64,000 nt of DNA, taken from assembly GCA_014649555.1 (NCBI GenBank), contig BMTG01000001.1, forward strand, positions 558,001 through 622,000. Reading direction: 5' to 3'. Shown piece by piece: positions 1 to 8,081 of the stretch (the first letter of the stretch is position 1; each line of letters begins with the position of its first letter). The stretch is from Streptomyces globisporus (GTDB taxonomy: Bacteria > Actinomycetota > Actinomycetes > Streptomycetales > Streptomycetaceae). The notes below the pieces were generated by a model. It had not been told where the DNA came from and did no database searches. It saw only the letters and a program-made list of their open reading frames with translations. The translations under genes and the position numbers were made by a program.

Positions 1-54
1 GACACCTTCGCGGGTGTGGAACTCCACGTACAGGTCGCGCACTTCGAGCAACAT
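1..54 (-). CDS. oligopeptide ABC transporter ATPase (OppD type), N-terminal fragment
   Basis: Only the first 18 codons are inside the window; the rest lies beyond its left edge. The peptide begins MLLEVRDLYVEFHTREGV, which closely matches the start of the nucleotide-binding domain of the complete OppD-type ATPase at 5005-6063 (LLDVRDLHVEFHTRDGV). The ATG lies 13 bases after the upstream oppC stop, and a GAGGAG ribosome-binding site overlaps that stop codon. It is therefore the fourth gene of the second opp operon and should energise peptide import through the two permeases encoded just upstream. Confidence 0.85.
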   Translation of the reverse strand, partial: MLLEVRDLYVEFHTREGV

Positions 55-67
55 GGCAATCGGCTCC

Positions 68-1045
68 TCAGCGCAGCTTGGGGTCGAGGGCGTCGCGCAC
101 CGCGTCGCCGAGCATGATGAACGCGAGCACGGTGACCGCCAGCGCTCCGGCGGGCCAGAGCAGCATGTGCGGGGCGTTGCGGATGTAGTTGGCGGCGGCG
201 GAGATGTCGATGCCCCAGGAGACGGCCGGGTCCTTCAGGCCGACGCCGAGGAAGGACAGGGTCGCCTCCAGCGAGATGTACGTGCCGAGCGCGATGGTCG
301 CCACGACGATGACGGGGGCGATGGCGTTCGGGGTGATGTGGCGCAGCAGCATCCGGGAGTTGGAGGCGCCCAGCGCGCGGGCCGCCTGGACGTAGTCGTT
401 CTGTTTGGCGGTGATGACCGAGCCGCGGGCGATGCGGGCGATCTGGGGCCAGCCGAGCAGAACGATGAACCCGACGACGGGCCAGACGGTGGAGCTGGTG
501 ACGACGGAGAGGAAGACCAGGCCGCCGAGGACGACGGGGATACCGAAGAAGACGTCGGTGAGGCGGGAGAGGATCGCGTCCCACCAGCCGCCGAAGAAGC
601 CCGCGAGGCCGCCGAGGACGCTGCCGAGGATCGCGACGCCGAGGGTGGCGCAGACGCCGACGGTCACCGAGGTGCGGGTGCCGTAGACGACCCGGGTGTA
701 GACGTCGCGGCCCTGCGGGTCGAAGCCGAAGGGGTGGCCGGGCTCGGAGCCCTTCTGGGCGTCGTCCAGGTTGGCCTGGAGGGGGTCGCCGCTCGCGATG
801 AGCGAGGGCCAGATCGAGATGATCACCAGGAAGAGGATGACCAGCGAGGAGATGATGAAGACCGGGTTGCGCCGCAGGTCGCGCCAGGCGTCCGACCAGA
901 GGCTGCGCGGCTTTCCGGTGGGCCCGGTGCCGTCGGGGCCGCCCGGGTTCTTCTCCAGGCTGGTGCCCTCCTCCATGGCGAGGTCCGTCGCGCCGCCGGC
1001 GCCCGCCTGGGAGATCGCTTCGTCCGGGGTCTGCGGCTCAGGCAT
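68..1045 (-). CDS. oppC: oligopeptide ABC transporter permease, OppC type
   Basis: Inner-membrane subunit of a peptide importer, 325 residues. A proline/glycine-rich cytoplasmic N-terminus precedes a conserved SLWSDAWRDLRRNPVF segment and the first membrane helix. The later helices carry the EAA loop (ARALGASNSRMLLRHITPNA) that contacts the ATPases. It overlaps the oppB gene upstream by 8 bases, the same overlap seen in the paralogous operon at 7024-7031, so the two operons arose by duplication and kept their architecture. It should pair with the OppB at 1038-1961. Substrate is unknown beyond the peptide/nickel permease family. Confidence 0.9.
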   Translation of the reverse strand: MPEPQTPDEAISQAGAGGATDLAMEEGTSLEKNPGGPDGTGPTGKPRSLWSDAWRDLRRNPVFIISSLVILFLVIISIWPSLIASGDPLQANLDDAQKGSEPGHPFGFDPQGRDVYTRVVYGTRTSVTVGVCATLGVAILGSVLGGLAGFFGGWWDAILSRLTDVFFGIPVVLGGLVFLSVVTSSTVWPVVGFIVLLGWPQIARIARGSVITAKQNDYVQAARALGASNSRMLLRHITPNAIAPVIVVATIALGTYISLEATLSFLGVGLKDPAVSWGIDISAAANYIRNAPHMLLWPAGALAVTVLAFIMLGDAVRDALDPKLR

Positions 1046-1961
1046 AGCGGATCCTCGGGTCGAGTACGGCGTACAGGAGGTCGACGATCAGGTTGGCGGC
1101 CAGGAAGACCAGGACGAGGATCGTGACGAAGCCGACGACGGTCTGGGAGTTCTGCCGCAGGATGCCCTGGTAGAGCTGGTAGCCGACGCCGTGGATGTTG
1201 AAGATCCGCTCGGTGACGATGGCCCCGCCCATCAGCGCGCCCACGTCGGTGCCGATGAAGGTGACGACGGGGATGAGCGAGTTGCGCAGCAGGTGCCGTA
1301 CGACGACGCGGCGGCGGGGCAGGCCCTTGGCGACGGCGGTGCGTACGTAGTCGGCGCGGGCGTTCTCGGCGATCGAGGTCCGGGTGAGCCGGGTGACGTA
1401 GGCGAGCGAGACCGAGGCGAGGACGAGCCCGGGGACGAGGAGTTCGTCGAAGGTGGGGTCGGCGGAGACGGAGGGCTTGATGATGCCCCACTTGACGCCC
1501 AGGAGGAGCTGGAGCAGCAGGCCGGTGACGAAGGTGGGGATGGCGATGACGATCAGCGTCAGGATGAGGACGGTGGTGTCGACGGGGCGGCCGCGCCGCA
1601 GACCGGTGACGACGCCGAGACTGATGCCGATGACGACCTCGAAGACGACCGCGACGATGGTGAGCCGGATGGTGATGGGGAAGGCGGTGGCCATCAGCTC
1701 GGTGACCTTCTGCCCGTTGAACGCGGTGCCGAAGTCGCCGGTGAACACGTTGCCCATGTAGGTGAGGTATTGCTGCCAGACCGGCTTGTCGAGGCCGAAC
1801 TCGGCCCGCAGCTGCGCGGCGGTGGCCGGGTCGCACTGGCGGTCGCCGCAGAGGCCCGCGATGGGGTCGCCCATCACGTTCACCATGAGGAAGATCAACA
1901 GCGTGGTGCCGAAGAAGACGGGGATCATCTGCAGCAGCCGCCGGATCACATAACGTCCCAT
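1038..1961 (-). CDS. oppB: oligopeptide ABC transporter permease, OppB type
   Basis: Membrane permease of 307 residues with the classic OppB/DppB start MGRYVIRRLLQMIPVFFGTT forming helix 1. A large periplasm-side loop between helices 1 and 2 contains the LRAEFGLDKPVWQQYLTYM motif, and an EAA loop follows (AKGLPRRRVVVRHLLRNS). The ATG is preceded by GGAG. It follows the lipoprotein gene 2065-3699 after about 100 bases and overlaps oppC by 8 bases, so translation is probably coupled. The sequence is close to the OppB at 7024-7953, including the starting MGRYV. Confidence 0.9.
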   Translation of the reverse strand: MGRYVIRRLLQMIPVFFGTTLLIFLMVNVMGDPIAGLCGDRQCDPATAAQLRAEFGLDKPVWQQYLTYMGNVFTGDFGTAFNGQKVTELMATAFPITIRLTIVAVVFEVVIGISLGVVTGLRRGRPVDTTVLILTLIVIAIPTFVTGLLLQLLLGVKWGIIKPSVSADPTFDELLVPGLVLASVSLAYVTRLTRTSIAENARADYVRTAVAKGLPRRRVVVRHLLRNSLIPVVTFIGTDVGALMGGAIVTERIFNIHGVGYQLYQGILRQNSQTVVGFVTILVLVFLAANLIVDLLYAVLDPRIRYA

Positions 1962-2064
1962 GAGGGGCTCCGGGGGTCGGTTCGGGCAGTACCGGGGACG
2001 GGGTGCGCGGACGGCCGGGCGCCGGTGTGTCGGGGCGTCCCGGCCGTCCGCGTCGCTCAGCGCG

Positions 2065-3699
2065 TCACTTGACGGTGATCTCTTCGTAGACCGGGACGCT
2101 GAACGGGTTCAGCGCGACGTTGTCCACCCGGTCCGAGTAGCCGGCGCTGCCGTTCTGGTACCAGAGCGGGATGACCGGCATCTCCGTGACGAGGATCTTC
2201 TCCGCGTCCTGGAAGGTGGTGATCGCCTTGGCCTTGTCGCTCTCGGCGTTGGCCTTGTCGACCAGGTCGTCGAACTGCTGGTTGCTCCACTTGCCGTCGT
2301 TGGACGGGGCGTTGGTGTAGTAGAGCGGCTGGAGGAAGTTCTGGATCAGCGGGTAGTCCATCTGCCAGCCGGCGCGCCAGGCGCTGGTGAGCTTCTGGGT
2401 GGAGACCTGGGCGCGGAAGTCGGCGAAGGTGCCGACGGGACCGCCGATGCAGGCCTTGTTGTCGCCCATGACGTTGTTGATGCTGTTGCAGACGGCGTCG
2501 ACCCATTCCTTGTGGGAGCCGGTGTCCGCGTTGTACGAGATCTTCAGCTGGCCGCCGGGGATGCCGCCGCCCTCGTCGATCAGCTTCTTGGCCTCGGCCT
2601 TGTTGTACGTGCACTCCTTGCCGCAGAGCCCTTCCTTGAAGCCGCCCTCCGCGCCGAGGACCGGGGAGGTCCAGTCGGTGGCGGGGGTGCGGGTCTTCTG
2701 GAAGATCTGGTCGGTGATCTGCGGCCGGTTGATCGCCATCGACAGGCCCTGGCGGACCTTGCGGGCGTCGTCGGTGTCCCACTCCTTCTCGTAGAAGGGG
2801 AAGGCGATGGTCTGGATGATGCCGGCGGGGGTGTTGATGTACCGGTCGCCGAGGTCGGCCTCGACGTTGCGGAGCTGGGAGGCGGGCACGTCGTCGACGA
2901 GGTCGAGGTTGCCCGCGGTCAGGTCGGTGTAGGCGGTGTTGTTGTCGGTGAAGACCTTGAGGTCGACGCCGCCGTTCTTCGCCTTGTCGTCGCCCGGGTA
3001 GTCGTCCCACTTGCGCAGGTTCATCGAGGAGCCCTTGGCGTACGACTCGATGGTGTACGGGCCGTTCCCGACGGGCTTGGAGAGCCAGGCGTCGTGGTCG
3101 TCGTAGAACGCCTTGGGCAGCGGGACGAAGGCGGAGTAGCCGAGGGTGTCGGGCCACAGGGAGAACTTCTGGGTGAGCTTGGCGGTGAAGGTCAGGTCGT
3201 CGACGACCTTCAGGCCTGACAGGGTCTCGGCGGAGGCGGAGCCGGACTCGGGGTGGACCTTGTCGTAGCCCTCGATGTACTGGAAGAAGTAGGCGTTCTT
3301 CTGGTTGTTCTTCAGGGCCGCGCCGTAGTTCCAGGCGTCGACGAAGGAGTTGGCGGTGACCTTCTCGCCGTTGGAGAACGTCCAGCCGTCCTTGAGCTTG
3401 ATCGTGAAGTTCTGGGAGTCCGTCGAGTCGATGGACTCGGCGACCATGTTCTGGGCCTCGCCGGTCTTCGGGTCGTAGCGGATCAGCCCGCGGAAGACCA
3501 TGTCGAGGACCTTGCCGCCCTGGACCTCGTTGGTGTTGGCCGGCTCCAGCGGGTTCTGCGGGTCTCCCCAGGAGGAGCTGACGATGCCGTCGGCGCCGCC
3601 GCTGCCGCCACCGTCGCCGTCACCGCCGCCGCAGGCCGTCGCTGCCAGGGCGACGGCCACCGCACATGCGGCCCACCTGACCTGTGTGGCTCCGCGCAT
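2065..3699 (-). CDS. oppA: peptide-binding lipoprotein, OppA/SBP_bac_5 family
   Basis: Extracellular solute-binding protein of 544 residues that delivers peptides to the adjacent permeases. A type II signal peptide ends in the lipobox LAATAC, with lipidated Cys23. The mature protein has the SBP_bac_5 pattern: NEVQGGKVLDMVFRGL, FSNGEKVTANSFVDAW and GYSAFVPLPKAFYDD, then the VRQGLSMAINRPQI segment. An AGGAGG site sits 7 bases before the ATG. It is first in its operon and has a paralogue at 8082-9701 with the same MRGA start and lipobox. Relatives include BldKB, but the gene order (lipoprotein first) gives no firm ground for that name. Confidence 0.9.
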   Translation of the reverse strand: MRGATQVRWAACAVAVALAATACGGGDGDGGGSGGADGIVSSSWGDPQNPLEPANTNEVQGGKVLDMVFRGLIRYDPKTGEAQNMVAESIDSTDSQNFTIKLKDGWTFSNGEKVTANSFVDAWNYGAALKNNQKNAYFFQYIEGYDKVHPESGSASAETLSGLKVVDDLTFTAKLTQKFSLWPDTLGYSAFVPLPKAFYDDHDAWLSKPVGNGPYTIESYAKGSSMNLRKWDDYPGDDKAKNGGVDLKVFTDNNTAYTDLTAGNLDLVDDVPASQLRNVEADLGDRYINTPAGIIQTIAFPFYEKEWDTDDARKVRQGLSMAINRPQITDQIFQKTRTPATDWTSPVLGAEGGFKEGLCGKECTYNKAEAKKLIDEGGGIPGGQLKISYNADTGSHKEWVDAVCNSINNVMGDNKACIGGPVGTFADFRAQVSTQKLTSAWRAGWQMDYPLIQNFLQPLYYTNAPSNDGKWSNQQFDDLVDKANAESDKAKAITTFQDAEKILVTEMPVIPLWYQNGSAGYSDRVDNVALNPFSVPVYEEITVK

Positions 3700-3808
3700 G
3701 AAGTGCCTCCTAGAGTCATCGAGTAGCTCAATGCCTCATATCACCGCATTACGTGACGTACCGCATGCGGGATTGCCCCGTACGGGCAGAAGGGCTCGCG
3801 GACACGAC

Positions 3809-3840
3809 GATGCCCGGCCCCCCGAAGGGGACCGGGCATC
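3809..3840 (-). terminator. hairpin terminator after oppF
   Basis: A 14-bp inverted repeat with one mismatch (GATGCCCGGCCCC arm) closes on a CGAA tetraloop. It lies 24 bases after the oppF stop on the minus strand and before the second oppA gene. It therefore separates the two opp operons, and the second must have its own promoter in 3700-3808. Confidence 0.7.
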
Positions 3841-3863
3841 AGCCTTTGAACAGCGGGGAGCGG

Positions 3864-5012
3864 TTACGCCGCGTGCACGACGTCCTTCTCCTCGGCGAAG
3901 TGGCACGCCGACTCGTGCGCGGCCGGGGTGGCCGCCGAGACGAAGCGCTCGGGGATCGCCAGCAGGGGCTCCTCCGTCGCGCAGCGCTCCTCCGCCTTCC
4001 AGCAGCGGGTGCGGAAGCGGCAGCCCGAGGGCGGGTTCGCCGGTGACGGAACGTCACCGGTGAGGATGATCCGCTCGCGCCCCTCGCGGGCCGACGGGTC
4101 GGGGACCGGGACCGCCGAGAGCAGCGCCTGGGTGTAGGGGTGCGTCGGGTGGTCGTAGATCTGCGTGTCCGTGCCGATCTCGGCCATCTTGCCGAGGTAC
4201 ATCACGCCGACCCGGTCGGAGATGTGCCGGACGATGGACAGGTCGTGCGCGATGAAGACGTAGGACAGGTTGAACTCGTCCTGGAGCTTCTCCATCAGGT
4301 TGATGACCTGGGCCTGCACCGACACGTCGAGCGCGGAGACCGGCTCGTCGCAGATGATGATCTCCGGGTTGAGCGCGAGGCCGCGGGCGATGCCGATGCG
4401 CTGGCGCTGGCCGCCGGAGAACTGGTGCGGGTACCGGTTGATGTACTCCGGGTTCAGACCCACGACGTCCAGGAGCTCCTGGACGCGGCGGCGCCGGTCG
4501 CCCTTCGGGGCCACCTCGGGGTGGATGTCGAAGGGCTCGCCGATGATGTCGCCGACCGTCATACGCGGGTTCAGCGAGGTGTACGGGTCCTGGAACACCA
4601 TCTGGATGTTGCGGCGCACCGCCTTCAGCGCGCGCCCGGACAGCTTGGTGATGTCCTGGCCCTTGTAGAAGACCTCGCCGGCCGTCGCCCGCTCCAGGGT
4701 CATCAGGAGCTTGGCGACCGTGGACTTGCCACAGCCGGACTCGCCCACGATGCCCAGGGTCTCACCGGCGTACAGGTCGAAGGAGATCCCGTCGACGGCC
4801 TTGACCGCGCCGATCTGCTTCTTGAAGAGGATGCCCTGGGTCAGCGGGAAGTGCTTGACCAGGTTGCGCACCTGGAGGATCGGCTCGCCCTGGCTGACCG
4901 GCGCGTCGATGGCGGCTACGGCCTCCGCCTCGGTCACGGCGTCCACCGTCTCCACCTCGGAGACGTTCGGGGTGGCGTCCACGGGCCCCTGCTCCTTCTT
5001 GAGCTCAGCCAT
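3864..5012 (-). CDS. oppF: oligopeptide ABC transporter ATPase, OppF type
   Basis: ATP-binding subunit of 382 residues. Walker A is GESGCGKST, the signature is FSGGQRQRIGIARGL, and Walker B is IIICDEPVSALD followed by an H-loop (IAHDLSIV). The C-terminal oligo_HPY region contains the Cys motif PPSGCRFRTRC. About 45 extra acidic residues precede the domain. The ATG lies within the end of oppD (8-base overlap), so the pair is translationally coupled. It forms the NBD heterodimer with the OppD at 5005-6063 and is the last gene of the first opp operon. Confidence 0.92.
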   Translation of the reverse strand: MAELKKEQGPVDATPNVSEVETVDAVTEAEAVAAIDAPVSQGEPILQVRNLVKHFPLTQGILFKKQIGAVKAVDGISFDLYAGETLGIVGESGCGKSTVAKLLMTLERATAGEVFYKGQDITKLSGRALKAVRRNIQMVFQDPYTSLNPRMTVGDIIGEPFDIHPEVAPKGDRRRRVQELLDVVGLNPEYINRYPHQFSGGQRQRIGIARGLALNPEIIICDEPVSALDVSVQAQVINLMEKLQDEFNLSYVFIAHDLSIVRHISDRVGVMYLGKMAEIGTDTQIYDHPTHPYTQALLSAVPVPDPSAREGRERIILTGDVPSPANPPSGCRFRTRCWKAEERCATEEPLLAIPERFVSAATPAAHESACHFAEEKDVVHAA

Positions 5013-6063
5013 GGATCGTCTCCTTCCAGAAGTGGCACGCGCTGCCGCGGCCGACCAGCTCGAGGCCGTCCTGCTCGGTCACGGGGGCGAGCGGCGGAAT
5101 CTCGGTACGGCAGATGTCCTGTGCCTTGGGGCAGCGCGGGCTGAAGGCACAGCCCGCGGGGATACGCGTCAGGTTGGGCGGCAGCCCCTTGATCGCGTAG
5201 AGCTCCTGGCCCTTCTGGTCCAGGCGCGGGATCGAGTCGAGCAGACCCCGGGTGTACGGGTGGGCCGGGCGGCTGTACAGCTCGCCGACCGGGGCCGTCT
5301 CCACGATCCGGCCCGCGTACATCACGGCGATCTTGTCCGCGACGTCGGCGACGACGCCGAGGTCGTGGGTGATCAGGATCAGACCCATGTTGTACTCGCG
5401 CTGCAGCTCGGCCAGCAGGTCCATGACCTGGGCCTGCACCGTCACGTCGAGCGCGGTGGTCGGCTCGTCGGCGATGATCAGGTCCGGCTCCAGGGCCAGC
5501 GCCATGGCGATCATGATGCGCTGGCGCATACCGCCGGAGAACTGGTGCGGGTAGTCCGAGATGCGGGCCGCCGCCGCCGGGATCTTGACCTGGTCCATCA
5601 GCTCGATGGACTTGGCCTTGGCGTCCTTGCGGGACAGACCCTGGTGCACCCGGAACATCTCGCCGAGCTGGTAGCCGACGGTGAGGACCGGGTTCAGCGA
5701 GGACAGCGCGTCCTGGAAGATCATCGCGATCTTGCGGCCGCGGATCTTCCGGCGCTCCTCGTTGGACATCTTCAGCATGTCCTGGCCGCGGAAGAGGATC
5801 TCGCCCTGCGTGATCTTCCCGGGCGGCATGTCGAGGATGCCCATGATGGTCTGCGCGGTCACGGACTTGCCGGAGCCCGACTCGCCGAGCACGGCGAGCG
5901 TCTCGCCGGCGCTGACGGTGTAGTTCACACCGTTGACCGCCTTGGCCACACCGTCGCGGGTGTGGAACTCCACGTGCAGGTCACGGACGTCGAGCAGTGG
6001 ACCGTCGCCACTCACGGACTCCCGCGGTGCGGGGACGTGAGCCGTCTTGTCGATGGTGGTCAC
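5005..6063 (-). CDS. oppD: oligopeptide ABC transporter ATPase, OppD type
   Basis: ATP-binding subunit, 352 residues from a GTG at 6063. The frame is open further upstream, but this start has GGGAGG 5 bases before it and lies 11 bases after the oppC stop; the longer reading would overlap oppC. Walker A is GESGSGKSVT, the signature is FSGGMRQRIMIAMAL, and Walker B is LIIADEPTTALD. The C-terminal PAGCAFSPRCPKAQDICR block is typical of OppD/DppD. It works with OppF (3864-5012) to drive peptide uptake. Confidence 0.92.
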   Translation of the reverse strand: MTTIDKTAHVPAPRESVSGDGPLLDVRDLHVEFHTRDGVAKAVNGVNYTVSAGETLAVLGESGSGKSVTAQTIMGILDMPPGKITQGEILFRGQDMLKMSNEERRKIRGRKIAMIFQDALSSLNPVLTVGYQLGEMFRVHQGLSRKDAKAKSIELMDQVKIPAAAARISDYPHQFSGGMRQRIMIAMALALEPDLIIADEPTTALDVTVQAQVMDLLAELQREYNMGLILITHDLGVVADVADKIAVMYAGRIVETAPVGELYSRPAHPYTRGLLDSIPRLDQKGQELYAIKGLPPNLTRIPAGCAFSPRCPKAQDICRTEIPPLAPVTEQDGLELVGRGSACHFWKETIHG

Positions 6064-6074
6064 GAACGCCTCCC

Positions 6075-7031
6075 TCAGCGCATCTTGGGGTCGAGGGCGT
6101 TGCGGACCGCATCGCCGAACATCAGGAAGGACAGCACCGTGATCGAGACCATCACCGAGGGGATGATCAGGACCGTCGGAACGTTGCGGAGCTGGTCCTT
6201 CGCGGCGGAGACATCGATACCCCACGAGACCGTCGGCTCGGCGAGGCCGATACCGAGGAACGACAGGGTGGCCTCGGCGGCGATGTAGCCGCCGAGCGCG
6301 ATGGTGGCGACCACGATCACCGGAGCGATGGCGTTCGGCAGGATGTGCCGCGTCATGATCCGGGTGGTGGAGGCGCCCAGCGCCTTGGCGGCGACCACGT
6401 AGTCGGCCTGCTTGATCGTGATGACCGAGCCACGGGCGACACGGGCGATGGACGTCCAGCCGAGGAAGGACAGGGAGAGGATCACGACCCAGACGGAGCG
6501 CTCCTCGAAGGTGGTCAGGATGACCATGGCGCCGACGATGAAGGGGACGCCGAAGAAGACGTCGGTGATCCGGGAGAGGACCGTGTCGATCCAGCCGCCG
6601 AAGTATCCGGCGAGCATCCCGATGACCAGACCGGTGATGGTGACCGCGATGGTCACGATCACGCCGACCATGATGGACGCGCGGGCTCCGTAGATCAGAC
6701 GCGCGTAGATGGAACGGCCCTGGACGTCGTAACCGAGCCAGTCGGGGGCGAAGAAGTGTCCCCAGTTCGGCTTCTGGAGGTAGTGCTCGGCCAGGTTCGC
6801 GTCGCGCGGCGAGGCGCTGGTGAACAGGCCCGGGAAGATCGACATGACGGTGAGCAGCAGGATCAGCACCATCGAGACGAGGAAGAGCGGGTTGCGACGC
6901 AGGTCGTGCCAGGCGTCGGACCAGAGGCTGCGCGGCTTGCCGGGCGCAGGGCCGGAGTCCGTCGTGGTCGGTGTCTGAGCTGCGGCGGCCGAAGCGTCGG
7001 TGCTCTTGGTCAGTGCGGTGGTGTCAGGCAT
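6075..7031 (-). CDS. oppC: oligopeptide ABC transporter permease, OppC type
   Basis: Membrane permease of 318 residues. The cytoplasmic N-terminus includes GKPRSLWSDAWHDLRRNPLF, almost identical to the same region in the OppC at 68-1045. The EAA loop (AKALGASTTRIMTRHILPNA) and the C-terminal FGDAVRNALDPKMR are typical of OppC/DppC. It overlaps oppB by 8 bases and precedes oppD by 11 bases, so it is third in an oppABCDF operon running right to left. Confidence 0.92.
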   Translation of the reverse strand: MPDTTALTKSTDASAAAAQTPTTTDSGPAPGKPRSLWSDAWHDLRRNPLFLVSMVLILLLTVMSIFPGLFTSASPRDANLAEHYLQKPNWGHFFAPDWLGYDVQGRSIYARLIYGARASIMVGVIVTIAVTITGLVIGMLAGYFGGWIDTVLSRITDVFFGVPFIVGAMVILTTFEERSVWVVILSLSFLGWTSIARVARGSVITIKQADYVVAAKALGASTTRIMTRHILPNAIAPVIVVATIALGGYIAAEATLSFLGIGLAEPTVSWGIDVSAAKDQLRNVPTVLIIPSVMVSITVLSFLMFGDAVRNALDPKMR

Positions 7032-7953
7032 ACCGGATCCTCGGGTCCAGGACCGCGTAGAGCAGGTCGACGAGCAGGCTGCAGACGAGGTAGACGATGA
7101 CGAGCAACGTCACGATCCCGACGACCGTGGCACCCTCACGCTTGGACAGGGCCTCGAAGACGAGGGATCCGACGCCCTTGATGTTGAAGATGCCCTCGGT
7201 CACGATCGCGCCGCCCATCAGAGCGCCGATGTCGGTGCCGAGGAAGGTGACGACCGGGATGAGCGAGTTGCGCATCAGGTGGATGCCGACGATGCGGCGG
7301 CGCGGCAGGCCCTTGGCGACAGCCGTACGGATGTAGTCGGCGCGGATGTTCTCGGCGACCGAGGTACGGGTGAGCCGGGCCACGTAGGCGAGGGACAGCG
7401 ACGCCAGCACGATGGCCGGCATGATCAGCTCGCCGTTGGTGGGTTCGAGACTCACGTTGGGCTTGGCGATGCCGAGCTGGAACGCGAAGAAGTACTGAAC
7501 GAGGAAGCCCAGCACGAAGGACGGCATGGAGATGAGCACCAGCGTCAGACCGAGCAGACCGCGGTCCCGGAGCGATTCCGCCTTCAGACCGGCGATGATG
7601 CCGAGCGAGATACCGGCGACGACCGTGAAGACGAAGGCGAAGATCGCCAGTCTGACGGTGATCGGGTAAGCGTCGGCGATGACTTCGGCGACCGGACGCT
7701 GCGTTCCGATCTGGGTGCCGAAGTCGCCCTGGAACAGATTGCCCAGGTAGTTCAGATACTGCTGCCAGATCGGCTGGTCGAGACCGTACTCGGCCTTCAG
7801 AGCGGCGATCTGCGATGCGTCTACATGCTGTTCACCGGCAAGTGCTCTGACGGGGTCGCCGGGCAGTGCGTACATCATCAGGAAGACCAGCAGGGTCGAC
7901 CCGATGAAGACCGGGATCATCTGGAGCAGTCGTCGTGCGACATAACGCCCCAT
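7024..7953 (-). CDS. oppB: oligopeptide ABC transporter permease, OppB type
   Basis: Membrane permease of 309 residues. The start was set at 7953 (MGRYVARRLLQMIPVFIGST) because GGAGG lies 6 bases before it and the paralogue at 1038-1961 starts with the same MGRYV; the frame runs open to 8016 but that extension is not helix-forming. Features are a long loop after helix 1 (LKAEYGLDQPIWQQYLNYL), an EAA loop (AKGLPRRRIVGIHLMRNS) and the C-terminal DLLYAVLDPRIRYA shared with its paralogue. It follows the lipoprotein gene at 8082-9701. Confidence 0.92.
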   Translation of the reverse strand: MGRYVARRLLQMIPVFIGSTLLVFLMMYALPGDPVRALAGEQHVDASQIAALKAEYGLDQPIWQQYLNYLGNLFQGDFGTQIGTQRPVAEVIADAYPITVRLAIFAFVFTVVAGISLGIIAGLKAESLRDRGLLGLTLVLISMPSFVLGFLVQYFFAFQLGIAKPNVSLEPTNGELIMPAIVLASLSLAYVARLTRTSVAENIRADYIRTAVAKGLPRRRIVGIHLMRNSLIPVVTFLGTDIGALMGGAIVTEGIFNIKGVGSLVFEALSKREGATVVGIVTLLVIVYLVCSLLVDLLYAVLDPRIRYA

Positions 7954-8081
7954 GGGTGCCTCCGTGTGGGGATAACTGCGGCGTGGGGGCCGCCTCTTCG
8001 CAGAGACGACCCCCACGCCTCCGGCCGCGCCGACAGGCGGCGCGGGCGGATGACGGCCAGTTGGGGAATGACCCGCAGGCG